Below are positions 1-8,301 of a stretch of 64,000 nt of DNA, in pieces. Position 1 is the stretch's first letter. Each line of letters starts with the position of its first letter. The notes under the pieces were generated by a model, which searched no databases, was not told the DNA's origin, and worked only from the letters and a program-made list of their open reading frames with translations. Source of the DNA: Pseudomonas sp. H3(2019) (lineage in GTDB: Bacteria > Pseudomonadota > Gammaproteobacteria > Pseudomonadales > Pseudomonadaceae); the NCBI RefSeq assembly GCF_007713465.1, contig NZ_VMSG01000018.1, positions 1 to 64,000 of the forward strand. Reading direction: 5' to 3'. A program made the position numbers and the translations under genes.

Positions 1-2
1 AA

Positions 3-119
3 AGCCCGGCCAATGCTCAGGAGTGGGCGATGGCGACTATCAAGCGTGACGTCTATCTGTCGCAAGACGAAGGCAAAACCTGGAAAGCTATCGCACAGGC
101 GGGGCAAACGTTGGAATAA
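3..119 (+). CDS. C-terminal end of an Asp-box (BNR/sialidase-like) repeat protein, partial
   Basis: This is an open frame entering from the left edge and stopping at TAA 117-119, so only the last 38 residues are visible. They contain LSQDEGKTW, an exact match to the Asp-box signature SxDxGxTW found in BNR repeats of sialidases and of YCF48/Vps10-like beta-propellers. An Asp box is structural and says nothing about the substrate. The next gene on the same strand starts about 250 bases downstream, so this may be the upstream member of the cytochrome/molybdoenzyme group. The full protein cannot be judged from this window. Confidence 0.6.
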   Translation, partial: SPANAQEWAMATIKRDVYLSQDEGKTWKAIAQAGQTLE

Positions 120-366
120 GCCCCCTGAGCGACGTATCGCCTGGATCAAGCCGGCCAGCACTGATCAGGCTCTGCGCATCTGCACAAAGTGCCAGGATGA
201 ATAATGTAAAACAGCGTCTATAAGCCGATGCTAGTCTTGATAGATATGTAGCCAGGTCGGCGCTGTTTGCGACTCCATTGGAGTTGCTGGTTAACAATGG
301 GGGATTGAGCCAACACATTTCGTGGTGGTCGGGGGGATTCGCCGGCACTGTACCGGCAGGATAGAA
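120..366. other. Intergenic stretch with an imperfect inverted repeat
   Basis: No convincing gene is present. The arms AAACAGCG (209-216) and CGCTGTTT (261-268), with an inner GCCGA/TCGGC pair, could fold into a large hairpin. No T-run follows, so it is not called a terminator. It may hold the promoter of the cytochrome b561 gene. Confidence 0.3.
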
Positions 367-963
367 ATGATGAGTAGCCCCCAAACTATTCACCCGATTT
401 GGCTCCGGCTGACCCACTGGATCAACGTCATCGCAGTGCTCGTTCTGGTGATGAGCGGCTGGCGTATCTATAACGCCTCGCCAATTTTTTCCTTTCAGAT
501 TCCCGCCAGTATCACCCTGGGCGGCTGGTTGGCGGGTGCGCTGCTTTGGCACTTTGCAGCGATGTGGATATTGGTCATCAACGGCATTGTTTACCTGCTG
601 CTGAATATCTTCTCCGGCCGCATCGTCTACAAGTTCTTCCCCATCCGCCCCACTGACGTCTTTCATGATTTCCTAGCGGCTCTCAGAGGCAAGCTCGCTC
701 ATGCGGACTTGCGGCAATACAACGCCCTGCAAAAGCTCGCCTACCTGTTTGTTGTGCTCGATCTCATTGTGCTCGTGCTGTCGGGACTGGTGATCTGGAA
801 GTCAGTGCAGTTTCCTTTGCTGAGGGAGCTGATGGGCGGTTATGACTCAGCGCGCATCGTGCATTTTGTCTGCATGGCCCTGTTGGTCGCCTTTATCGTG
901 GTGCATCTGGTGATGGTGACCCTCGTGCCGCGCACCCTGATTGCCATGCTGCGCGGGCACTAA
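367..963 (+). CDS. Cytochrome b561-type membrane diheme cytochrome b (PF01292-like)
   Basis: The product is a 198-residue inner-membrane protein with four hydrophobic segments. It opens with HPIWLRLTHWINV, typical of the bacterial b561/Ni-hydrogenase cytochrome b family, in which histidines in the first and later helices bind heme. Upstream in-frame codons exist, but the pair of ATGs at 367 and 370 gives the family's usual short N-terminus, so 367 was chosen. The stop is 2 bases before the start of the molybdopterin oxidoreductase, so the two are very probably co-expressed. By analogy with MsrPQ (YedYZ) and sulfite-oxidase/cytochrome pairs, this protein would exchange electrons between the quinone pool and the exported molybdoenzyme. 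The pairing is seen and the electron path is inferred. Confidence 0.85.
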   Translation: MMSSPQTIHPIWLRLTHWINVIAVLVLVMSGWRIYNASPIFSFQIPASITLGGWLAGALLWHFAAMWILVINGIVYLLLNIFSGRIVYKFFPIRPTDVFHDFLAALRGKLAHADLRQYNALQKLAYLFVVLDLIVLVLSGLVIWKSVQFPLLRELMGGYDSARIVHFVCMALLVAFIVVHLVMVTLVPRTLIAMLRGH

Positions 964-965
964 CC

Positions 966-1739
966 ATGATCGGAGAAACGGGAAAAGGCGGGCTTGATGA
1001 GTCCGCCATCATCAAGTCGGTGGCGCAAGAACTTGATCTGCCCGCACGCAGACAGTTTCTTCGCCATGCCTGGACGCTGGGGGGGATTGTATTGCTGACG
1101 GGCTGTCGCCTGGATGACAGCGACTCGGTGGAGTCCATGTTGAAAATGGTCTCGCGCTTCAATGACAAGGTTCAGGCGGCGCTATTCGATCCGAGCAGAC
1201 TGGCACCAACCTACCCTGAGTCGATGATGACGCGGCCGTTTCCCTTCAATGCCTACTACGACCGCAACAGCATCCCGAATATCGACGGTGATGGTTTCAA
1301 ACTCGTGGTGGGTGGATTGGTTCAGGACAAGCACAGCTGGACCCTTGCCGAATTGAACCGGTTGCCACACACCAGTCAGGTCACGCGGCTGATTTGTGTG
1401 GAGGGCTGGAGCGCCATTGGCAAATGGGGCGGAGTGATTTTTTCGACCTTTCTGCAACGTGTGGGTGCCGATACCAGCGCCAGATATGTGGGGCTCAAAT
1501 GCGCTGATAACTATTACACCAGCATCGACATGCCCACGGCTCTGCACGCGCAGACGCTGCTGACCCTGAGTTACGACGATCAGGTTTTACCGCCGGAATA
1601 CGGTTACCCCCTGCGGCTGCGTATGCCAACCAAACTGGGCTTCAAGAATCCCAAGCATGTTGTGGAGATTTTTGTGACCAATGACTACCCCGGAGGTTAT
1701 TGGGAGGATCAGGGTTACAACTGGTTCAGTGGCAGTTGA
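966..1739 (+). CDS. Tat-exported molybdopterin-dependent oxidoreductase (sulfite oxidase fold)
   Basis: The 257-residue protein has an N-terminal Tat-like motif (RRQFLRHAW, about residues 28-36), a hydrophobic stretch and a possible lipobox LTGC, so it is likely exported folded and perhaps lipid-anchored. The core carries LICVEGWS, where the cysteine is the expected molybdenum ligand of the sulfite oxidase/MsrP family. The conserved tail PTKLGFKNPKHV is also present. It follows the b561 gene by 2 bases. Its substrate cannot be read from sequence; sulfite and oxidised methionine are the known family substrates. Its position beside metal-efflux genes may indicate stress repair in the periplasm, but that is speculation. 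Confidence 0.85.
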   Translation: MIGETGKGGLDESAIIKSVAQELDLPARRQFLRHAWTLGGIVLLTGCRLDDSDSVESMLKMVSRFNDKVQAALFDPSRLAPTYPESMMTRPFPFNAYYDRNSIPNIDGDGFKLVVGGLVQDKHSWTLAELNRLPHTSQVTRLICVEGWSAIGKWGGVIFSTFLQRVGADTSARYVGLKCADNYYTSIDMPTALHAQTLLTLSYDDQVLPPEYGYPLRLRMPTKLGFKNPKHVVEIFVTNDYPGGYWEDQGYNWFSGS

Positions 1740-1749
1740 GCAATCGGCT

Positions 1750-1792
1750 GTCCTGAAAAACGGCGCGTCGCCACCTAGGGGCGTTTCAGGAC
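1750..1792. other. Inverted repeat downstream of the molybdoenzyme gene
   Basis: GTCCTGAAA (1750-1758) and TTTCAGGAC (1784-1792) form 9-bp perfect arms, extended by an inner ACG/CGT pair around a GC-rich loop. It lies 10 bases after the stop. There is no T-run, so if it terminates transcription it is not a canonical intrinsic terminator. Confidence 0.45.
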
Positions 1793-1900
1793 CATTAGTT
1801 CCCTCTGATTGTCGAACGGACTAGAAAAAACGGCTCTACCAAAAACCATAGGGATCAAGGTATGAAACAGCTGTTTGCGTGCTTAGTACTAAGTCTTCGC

Positions 1901-1931
1901 TTGACCCTGTAGTAGGTACAGGCTGTTGAAT
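1901..1931 (+). promoter_or_regulatory. MerR/CadR-type operator-promoter of the Zn/Cd ATPase gene
   Basis: TTGACC (-35, 1901-1906) and TTGAAT (-10, 1926-1931) are separated by 19 bp. The spacer region holds the dyad CCTGTA-GTAGG-TACAGG (1906-1922). An over-long 19-20 bp spacer with a centred dyad is the hallmark of promoters untwisted by MerR-family activators; CadR/ZntR are the relevant members for Zn, Cd and Pb ATPases. No such regulator gene lies in this window, so the activator would act in trans. Confidence 0.75.
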
Positions 1932-1961
1932 GGCGCCATTGTTCTTACCGGTAGAAGCACC

Positions 1962-4373
1962 ATGAGTCAGGAAAGCAAGGCTAAGCCGATCCTCCATCTT
2001 CACGTTCAGAAGAAAGACGATTGTTGTGGATCTAACCATCAGCATGCGGTCGCTAAGGCTGTTGAGCCCGCCCATCACAAAGCGCACCAGCATGATCACG
2101 CCGCGCATGTCCACGATCATGGCTCGCAAGCCACAGAAAATTTAGCGACTAGCAAGCACGATCACGCCGCGCACGATCACGATCATGCCGATGCGTGCTG
2201 CGCTCATGGTACTCAAGCAACAGAAGGTTTTGCGACCAGCAGGAGCAATCCAGCTCCGGAAGGGACTAGCAATGTTCGGTATCGCATCGACAAAATGGAT
2301 TGCCCCACAGAGGAGCGCCTGATCCGTAACCGGCTGGAACCCATGTCCGGAATTGTCCGACTCGACTTCAATCTCTTGAATCGTGAGTTGACCGTGCATC
2401 ACCGCTTGGATGATCCGCAGTCAATCGTCACCGCATTAGTCGCGTTGGATATGGGGCCGAGCCTGATTGAAGCCGGTGCCGCGCCATCGGCGATTCCCCC
2501 AGCGCTGAGTGCAAAATTGAAAGGGTTGTTGGCCATCAGCGGCGTGGCGGCTATCGCCGCTGAAGTCATTGCGTGGACAACCGGGCAAGAAGGCTCTTGG
2601 CCAGTGATAGTACTGGCTGCTCTATCTATCCTGAGCGCTGGTCTGCCTACACTTAAAAAAGGGTGGATTGCGGTCAAGAACTTCACGCTGAACATCTATT
2701 TCTTGATGTCGTTGGCTGTCGTTGGTGCCCTCGTCATCGGTAAATGGCCCGAAGCAGCGATGGTGGTTTTCCTTTTCGCCATTGCTGAAGCTATCGAAGC
2801 GCTTTCTCTAGAGCGTGCGCGCAACGCGATCAAGTCGCTGACCGCATTGGCGCCAGAAACCGCTGAAGTCATGACTGACGGCGGGTGGAAGGACCAGCCG
2901 GTGGCGAGTGTATTACTCGGTAGCCGCATTCGGGTTCGCACAGGTTCGCGAGTGCCTTTGGATGCCAGCGTCGACTCTGGTCGCGCAGCGCTGGATCAGG
3001 CTCCAATTACCGGCGAAAGCCTACCTGTTGATAAGCAGATCGGGGACCCACTTTATGCAGGCAGCATTGTTACCGACGGAGTGGTTGAAGCTACCGTGAC
3101 TGCCGTAGCAGGGGAAAGCACTCTTGCTCGTATTGCTGCGGCCATACAAGACGCGCAATCTCAACGAGCACCTACTCAACGGTTCGTCGATCAGTTTGCA
3201 CATTATTACACCCCCGCCGTGGTGGTTCTTGCCCTCATGGTTGCTGTATTAGGCCCTGTTCTGATCGGTGGAGCCTGGGGCGATTGGCTCTATCAGGCGC
3301 TGGTCTTACTGGTAATCGCCTGCCCGTGCGCCTTGGTTGTTTCAACACCAATTACTGTAGTCAGCGGGTTAGCCGCAGCTGCCAGACATGGCATCTTGAT
3401 CAAAGGTGGTGCGTACCTTGAAAGCGGCCGACTGCTTAAGGTTGTGGCACTCGACAAGACCGGCACCTTGACACAAGGCAAGCCGGTATTGACCGATACC
3501 GAGCCGTTTGGTGATCTGCCCATCGAGACGGCTTTGCAGATCGCAGCTAGTCTCGACGAACACAGTACACACCCAGTGGCGAAGGCCTTGGTCAGCGGAT
3601 GGAAATTACAGCAACCGGATGCAGCGACTCTGCCGGTTGAAGACTTCGGCGTACTCAACGGTCGTGGCGTCAAAGGCGTTATCGATGGCCAATCATGGCA
3701 CTTGGGTAACCACCGCTTGGTTGAAGAGCTGGGCGTATGTTCCCCGGCCCTTGAGGCCCGATTGTCGCTGCTGGAAAACGCGGGCAAGACTGTAATCGTG
3801 CTCTGCGCAGCCAACGGCCCAGTGGCGATTTTTGCTGTAGCTGACACAGTAAGGCCTGAAAGCTTTGCGGCCGTGACCGCTCTGAAAGCACTGAATGTCG
3901 TACCTGTGATGCTCACGGGGGATAACCCAGCAACGGCCAAGTCAATTTCCGATCAGCTGGGCATACAGGATGCACGTGGAAACCTCATGCCGGAGGATAA
4001 ACAAACCGCCGTCGCTGAACTCAAACGCCGTTTTGGTTCTGTTGGCATGGTGGGCGATGGCGTGAACGATGCTCCGGCATTGGCGCAAGCCGACATTGGT
4101 TTTGCGATGGGGGCTGCTGGGACTGCCACAGCGCTTGAAACGGCTGATGTCGCCATCATGGATGACGATCCACGCAAGATTGCTGATTTTATTAGCCTGA
4201 GTCGTCGATGTGCCTCTGTCTTGAAGCAAAACATCGGACTGGCCTTGGGCATCAAAGTTGTTTTTCTGGCGCTTGCGTTGTCCGGCCACGCAACGTTGTG
4301 GATGGCTGTTTTCGCCGATATGGGGGCGAGCCTGCTCGTCGTATTCAATGGACTGCGACTACTGCGTCGGTGA
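1962..4373 (+). CDS. cadA: Zn/Cd/Pb-exporting P1B-type ATPase
   Basis: The protein (803 aa from the ATG at 1962) pumps divalent soft metals out of the cytoplasm using ATP. Visible parts in order are a histidine-rich head (about residues 20-105) holding two similar HDH-rich blocks each ending in QATExxATS, an HMA-like domain with MDCPTEE near residue 111, transmembrane helices with CPC (about 452), the phosphorylation site DKTGTLT (about 497), the HP motif of P1B pumps (about 537), and GDGVND (about 697). ATG 1962 was chosen over the TTG at 1926 because the latter lies inside the -10 of the MerR-type promoter. cadA is used in the Pseudomonas sense; zntA is the equivalent enterobacterial name. 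The next gene starts 47 bases downstream. Confidence 0.92.
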   Translation: MSQESKAKPILHLHVQKKDDCCGSNHQHAVAKAVEPAHHKAHQHDHAAHVHDHGSQATENLATSKHDHAAHDHDHADACCAHGTQATEGFATSRSNPAPEGTSNVRYRIDKMDCPTEERLIRNRLEPMSGIVRLDFNLLNRELTVHHRLDDPQSIVTALVALDMGPSLIEAGAAPSAIPPALSAKLKGLLAISGVAAIAAEVIAWTTGQEGSWPVIVLAALSILSAGLPTLKKGWIAVKNFTLNIYFLMSLAVVGALVIGKWPEAAMVVFLFAIAEAIEALSLERARNAIKSLTALAPETAEVMTDGGWKDQPVASVLLGSRIRVRTGSRVPLDASVDSGRAALDQAPITGESLPVDKQIGDPLYAGSIVTDGVVEATVTAVAGESTLARIAAAIQDAQSQRAPTQRFVDQFAHYYTPAVVVLALMVAVLGPVLIGGAWGDWLYQALVLLVIACPCALVVSTPITVVSGLAAAARHGILIKGGAYLESGRLLKVVALDKTGTLTQGKPVLTDTEPFGDLPIETALQIAASLDEHSTHPVAKALVSGWKLQQPDAATLPVEDFGVLNGRGVKGVIDGQSWHLGNHRLVEELGVCSPALEARLSLLENAGKTVIVLCAANGPVAIFAVADTVRPESFAAVTALKALNVVPVMLTGDNPATAKSISDQLGIQDARGNLMPEDKQTAVAELKRRFGSVGMVGDGVNDAPALAQADIGFAMGAAGTATALETADVAIMDDDPRKIADFISLSRRCASVLKQNIGLALGIKVVFLALALSGHATLWMAVFADMGASLLVVFNGLRLLRR

Positions 4374-4420
4374 TGCGAAAGCTGCATCGTCAATTGACTA
4401 CTTACATAAGGAATTAAATT

Positions 4421-4807
4421 ATGCAATGCCCCATCTGCAAAGATACAGCTCTGGTAATGACTGAGCGCCAGAGCATCGAAATTGACTATTGCCCACAATG
4501 CCGTGGTGTTTGGCTCGACCGAGGTGAACTCGACAAAATCATTGAGCGCAGCCAACAACAGGAGGCCGTCAGGTTTCTTCCACAGAACCTAACCTCACCT
4601 GTGCAAAGTCCTCCTCCAGCAGAACAACCTGGTTACAACCAACATGGGAATAGCCAAGCTCATGGAGATCAGCGAGGAAGTCACAGCGGCGGATGGAGAG
4701 ATGGTGGCCATCAAAGCGGTCATCAGAGTGGCCATCAAAGTCAGGGTGGGCATCAGGGGCAACAGCCGTACCGCAAAAAATCGTTTTTGCAGGAAATGTT
4801 CGATTAA
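4421..4807 (+). CDS. Zinc-ribbon protein of the zf-TFIIB family
   Basis: The product is a small 128-residue cytoplasmic protein with a treble of clues: CPIC (C3, C6) and CPQC (C24, C27) form a four-cysteine zinc ribbon, followed by GVWLDRGELDKI, the standard zf-TFIIB signature. The C-terminal half is Gly/His/Gln-rich with a short repeated GHQS unit (around residues 100-115), a plausible metal-binding tail. AAGGAA precedes the ATG. It sits 47 bases after cadA on the same strand and is probably co-induced by metals. Family members are widespread but without a settled function; a role as metal buffer or chaperone for the neighbouring exporters is inference. Confidence 0.85.
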   Translation: MQCPICKDTALVMTERQSIEIDYCPQCRGVWLDRGELDKIIERSQQQEAVRFLPQNLTSPVQSPPPAEQPGYNQHGNSQAHGDQRGSHSGGWRDGGHQSGHQSGHQSQGGHQGQQPYRKKSFLQEMFD

Positions 4808-4922
4808 GACTGCGATTTCGCGCTTTTGATTGAATTCTACCTCAAACCAGTACCAACCCTGGAATGTAGTGTTTCATGACATGGAACGGTTTGGGGTATC
4901 AGCAGGTCTTTATATTCTGCAA

Positions 4923-4954
4923 TCGACTCGTAGCAAGGGTGCTACCAGGATGGT
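4923..4954 (+). promoter_or_regulatory. Probable MerR-type operator-promoter of czcD
   Basis: TCGACT (4923-4928) and GATGGT (4949-4954) are separated by 20 bp around the dyad GTAGCA-AGGG-TGCTAC (4930-4945). The geometry matches MerR-family promoters but both hexamers are weak. The dyad differs from those before cadA and czcRS, so either the same regulator tolerates the change or another family member acts here. Confidence 0.5.
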
Positions 4955-4989
4955 TGGAGTTTCAGCGAGCGGCGTTTGGGGAAAAGGTC

Positions 4990-5904
4990 ATGAGTTCAGG
5001 GCACAGTCACGGCCAAGTACGTGCGGGGCACGAAAAGATGTTGTGGATCGCACTTGCCCTGACGACAAGCTTTATGATTACTGAGGTTATCGGAGCCTTT
5101 GTCACCGGCAGCCTGGCCTTACTGTCAGATGCGGCGCATATGCTGACAGACGTTGCGGCTTTGGCGATATCCTTGGTCGCTATTCATATTGCCAAGCGCT
5201 CTGCGGATAGGAAGCGCACTTTTGGGTATGCACGATTCGAAATACTTGCAGCCACCTTCAATGCGGTCTTGTTGTTTTTAGTCGCTATATACATCGTGTA
5301 TGAAGCGTATCTTCGACTTAAAGTCCCGGCAGAAATCCAGTCGACTGGCATGTTGGTCATTGCGGTGATCGGGCTCATCGTCAACCTCATTTCAATGCGC
5401 CTGTTGAGCGCTGCCAGCGGGGAAAGTCTCAATGTGAAGGGCGCTTATTTAGAGGTTTGGAGCGATATGGTGGGGTCTATTGGCGTCATCATTGCAGCTC
5501 TTTTAATCCGCTTCACCGGTTGGAGCTGGGTTGACTCACTTGTCGCAGCTGGCATCGGGTTCTGGGTGCTGCCCAGGACTTGGTCTTTGCTCAAGGAAAG
5601 CATGAACATATTGCTGCAAGGGGTTCCAGAGGGCATCGATATCGAGCAGGTAGAGGCGACGCTTTATGGCATTGAGGGGGTCAAGAATATCCACGATTTG
5701 CATATCTGGGCTTTGACCAGTGGTAAAATTATTATGAGCGTCCATCTTGTCGCTGACTCGGCTTCTCGCAGCGAGCAAGCTATTTTGTCTGAAGTAACCA
5801 GTCTTATGAGTGGTAAGTTCCACATCAGCCACACTACCGTTCAAATGGAAGGATCTGATTTCCACGACCAACTGGCTGACGATCATGAGGGTATGGTGCA
5901 CTGA
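4990..5904 (+). CDS. czcD: Cation diffusion facilitator, Zn/Cd/Co exporter
   Basis: This is a 304-residue inner-membrane proton antiporter of the CDF family. It has six predicted helices, the helix-2 metal site SDAAHMLTD (about residues 46-54) and a second site EVWSD (about 155-159), where the first ligand is Glu rather than the more common His. A cytoplasmic C-terminal domain holds HDLHIW, typical of CDF dimerisation domains. The start at 4990 gives a His-containing head (SSGHSHG) and removes 38 unlikely residues. It lies directly behind the MerR-like promoter at 4923-4954. The expected role is removing excess cytoplasmic zinc or cadmium alongside CadA and CzcCBA. Confidence 0.9.
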   Translation: MSSGHSHGQVRAGHEKMLWIALALTTSFMITEVIGAFVTGSLALLSDAAHMLTDVAALAISLVAIHIAKRSADRKRTFGYARFEILAATFNAVLLFLVAIYIVYEAYLRLKVPAEIQSTGMLVIAVIGLIVNLISMRLLSAASGESLNVKGAYLEVWSDMVGSIGVIIAALLIRFTGWSWVDSLVAAGIGFWVLPRTWSLLKESMNILLQGVPEGIDIEQVEATLYGIEGVKNIHDLHIWALTSGKIIMSVHLVADSASRSEQAILSEVTSLMSGKFHISHTTVQMEGSDFHDQLADDHEGMVH

Positions 5905-6196
5905 CTTATTTGAAGTATCTGATTTTTAACTAATTACAAACCTGTACTCGCAGAGGGTTATGGTAGGTAATGAGATAAGCGATGCTCCACCCATGGGTAA
6001 ATCGGTTTGCGATAGCTGCCGCCGGCGCAGGGATTGAGTTTGCTGGTCGCGTTCAATAGTTTTCGATTATGTGAAAAATAAAATATCATTCTAGAAGTCA
6101 ATGTTCATTCGTTCGTTCGATAAAATGTTGGATGTGGCATCAAAAACTAAATGTGCCTTTACTTGTGTCTATTCGTCTATTAATAGGGGGCGCCCG

Positions 6197-6718
6197 ATGA
6201 TTTGGAAGGTTTTCAACTGGGCTGCACTACCGATATTTTTTGCTTTAGCAGCGTCACCTGCTTTTTCAGCAACCACCAAGACAGAAAAAGTCTTTGGCTG
6301 GGTCGAAGAAGGAATAATTTTACCGGAAAGTATTACCGTAAAAGTAAAGCTGGATACTGGCGCCCTTACTTCATCCATGGATGCGAAAGACTTGGAACGG
6401 TACCGGAAAGATGGAGAAGAGTGGGTGCGTTTCAAAGTCGAGGTCAAAGACACCAAAACTAAAAAACTGACTAGTGCACTCTTCGAGCGACCCGTCGAGA
6501 GAAACGTGAAGGTGAGAGGCGCCGGCGGCGCTGAACATCGCCCAGTCGTTACAATGTCAATGTGTATTGGTAATAAGGTGTACAGCGAAGAGTTTTCTTT
6601 GAGGGATCGAGGGAATATGAACTATCCAGTTCTGATTGGTCGTCGAACCTTAGAAGGCTTAGGCGCAGTTGATGTCTCGCGTACATTTACTCAAGAGCCA
6701 GAGTGTGTCACAGATTAA
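6197..6718 (+). CDS. Exported RimB/PF05618-type putative ATP-dependent zinc protease
   Basis: The protein has 173 residues from ATG 6197 (preceded by AGGGGG). It starts with a Sec signal peptide ending near AFS-A and then a domain with the aspartic-protease-like loop KLDTGALTSSMDA. The C-terminal part has NYPVLIGRRTLEGLG, also typical of PF05618. Annotation as ATP-dependent zinc protease is the family's conventional name and not proven here. The single DTGA loop suggests a retropepsin-like dimer. A longer frame upstream (from 6101) has no ribosome site and is not used. Its position in a metal island, with its own 290-base upstream region, suggests metal-induced envelope maintenance. Confidence 0.8.
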   Translation: MIWKVFNWAALPIFFALAASPAFSATTKTEKVFGWVEEGIILPESITVKVKLDTGALTSSMDAKDLERYRKDGEEWVRFKVEVKDTKTKKLTSALFERPVERNVKVRGAGGAEHRPVVTMSMCIGNKVYSEEFSLRDRGNMNYPVLIGRRTLEGLGAVDVSRTFTQEPECVTD

Positions 6719-6832
6719 AACCTGGCTTGATATGATTTTGTTCATTGGCTTTCTCCTTAAAATGAAGATATGAAATACTAAACATGTACCTTGTGACGAT
6801 CCAATTCTGGCTCTGACTCATAATGAAACTAT

Positions 6833-6864
6833 GCCTCCGACTCCCCACCTAAGGGGCCGGAGGC
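6833..6864 (-). terminator. Hairpin terminator after czcRS
   Basis: GCCTCCG (6833-6839) pairs with CGGAGGC (6858-6864) and CCCC pairs with GGGG inside, making a strong hairpin 12 bases past the czcS stop. On the minus strand only a weak T-containing tract follows, so efficiency is uncertain. It may also stop transcripts from the convergent protease gene. Confidence 0.6.
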
Positions 6865-6876
6865 ACATTCATATTT

Positions 6877-8301
6877 CTATTTCTGACTTCTCCAAGTTGC
6901 TTGCCCGTCGATGCTTGGAAACATCAGCCGGAACACTGTGATACTGCCAGGCATACTTTGAACCTCTGCCGTTCCCTGATGGAGGCTCATGATAGATCGA
7001 ACAATCGCCAAGCCAAGACCGGTACCACCTTCCGCACGCGAGCGGCTGGTATCGACTCGATAAAAGCGGTCGAACAAGTGCGTCAGATGCTGCGTTTCGA
7101 TGCCTGCGCCAGGGTTGCCCACCAGCAGAGAGACTTGCTCAGCACGGTTTTCAATGATAATTGAAATGGATTGTCCTGCTGGGCAGTAGCGTATTGCATT
7201 AGATAACAGGTTTGAAATCGCTCGCTGAATCATCAGTCTGTCGCCAATGGTCTTTCCATTTCCGGTGACGCTCAGGCTGATCCGTTTCTCTTCCGCCGAC
7301 AGCGAAAATAGATCGACGACCTTCAAGGCTTCGTCTTCTAAAGAAATGGTCTCGAACGGGACCAGCGCCGCCGGGTGACTGACCTGCGCCAGGAAGAGCA
7401 TGTCCGAGACAATTCGGGTCACCCGACCCAGCTCTTCAGTGCAGGACTCCAACACCGCTTTGTACTCTTCTGTCGGGCGTTCCCGGGAAAGGGTCACCTG
7501 GGCCTTACCCATCAGGTTAGTAATGGGCGAGCGCAGTTCGTGGGCTAGGTCATCGGAGAATTGTGATAACTGCTGAACGCCATTGTCGAGTCGGTGCAGC
7601 ATGAAGTTGATGCCATGGGCCAATTCACTGAGTTCCTGAGGCATCTTGACTACCGAGAGTCGATGGCTGAGGTCCTGAGCCGAAATCATGGCGGCGACCT
7701 TGCGGAACTCCCGAAGTGGCGCGAGGCCTCGTTGCACCACAGCCCAGGCACTGATTCCGATGAGGATCAGCAGCAGCGGCAACGCAATGATCGTCGAACT
7801 CAGGTAGGCGCTGAGCAGCGCTTCATCGTTGGCACAATCAATCGACAGCAATACGGGGACGCTCGTACCGTTCTTCAGTCGGATGAGCTTGGATGCGGTC
7901 AGGAAGTGCCGACCCTCTGCATCGGCGCTTTTGGAGTACGAAATTTTGTCGATGGCCGTCGTAGTAGCCTTCAACTCCACCCTCGGGTCTGACAAGCCAG
8001 AGCCAAACTTCAAGAGGGGAGTCCTCAGGTTTTCCAGGTCATAGATGGTCAGATTGAGGTTGTCATGACCCATCACTTGATCCAGCAATGAGTGCGGTTT
8101 GGTGTTGATGTCGCCCGGGTTTTCATACAGTGAAAGGCTGTGTTCGACCTGTTGCATTTTCGTGTCCAGGCTGGCTTTGGACAGCTTGTCCAACTCGTGC
8201 GTCAGCGCGATAAACGCCAGCACAGCCAGAAACACCACCAGCAATGCCCCCAGTATACTCACCGTCAAACCTAGTCGCATCGACAGGCTGGCCGGCTTCA
8301 T
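6877..8301 (-). CDS. czcS: Heavy-metal sensor histidine kinase
   Basis: This is a 474-residue membrane kinase with a first helix (about residues 10-33), a periplasmic sensor loop, a second helix (about 165-188), a HAMP linker, the phosphoacceptor box LAHELRSPITNL (His about 255), an N-box and the ATP lid GGTGLGLAIV (about 435). It belongs to the CusS/CzcS/IrlS heavy-metal sensor group. Its ATG overlaps the czcR stop by 4 bases, so the two are translationally coupled. It would detect periplasmic Zn/Cd/Co and phosphorylate CzcR. Assignment as CzcS rather than CopS rests on the adjacent divergent czcCBA. Confidence 0.9.
   Translation of the reverse strand: MKPASLSMRLGLTVSILGALLVVFLAVLAFIALTHELDKLSKASLDTKMQQVEHSLSLYENPGDINTKPHSLLDQVMGHDNLNLTIYDLENLRTPLLKFGSGLSDPRVELKATTTAIDKISYSKSADAEGRHFLTASKLIRLKNGTSVPVLLSIDCANDEALLSAYLSSTIIALPLLLILIGISAWAVVQRGLAPLREFRKVAAMISAQDLSHRLSVVKMPQELSELAHGINFMLHRLDNGVQQLSQFSDDLAHELRSPITNLMGKAQVTLSRERPTEEYKAVLESCTEELGRVTRIVSDMLFLAQVSHPAALVPFETISLEDEALKVVDLFSLSAEEKRISLSVTGNGKTIGDRLMIQRAISNLLSNAIRYCPAGQSISIIIENRAEQVSLLVGNPGAGIETQHLTHLFDRFYRVDTSRSRAEGGTGLGLAIVRSIMSLHQGTAEVQSMPGSITVFRLMFPSIDGQATWRSQK

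Noticed and set aside
88..666. 192-codon frame on the minus strand at the left edge
   Set aside because: It overlaps the cytochrome b561 gene and the intergenic region and has no family features.
1926..1961. Upstream TTG start for the cadA-type ATPase
   Set aside because: It falls within the predicted -10 hexamer of the MerR-type promoter, so it cannot be part of the transcript.
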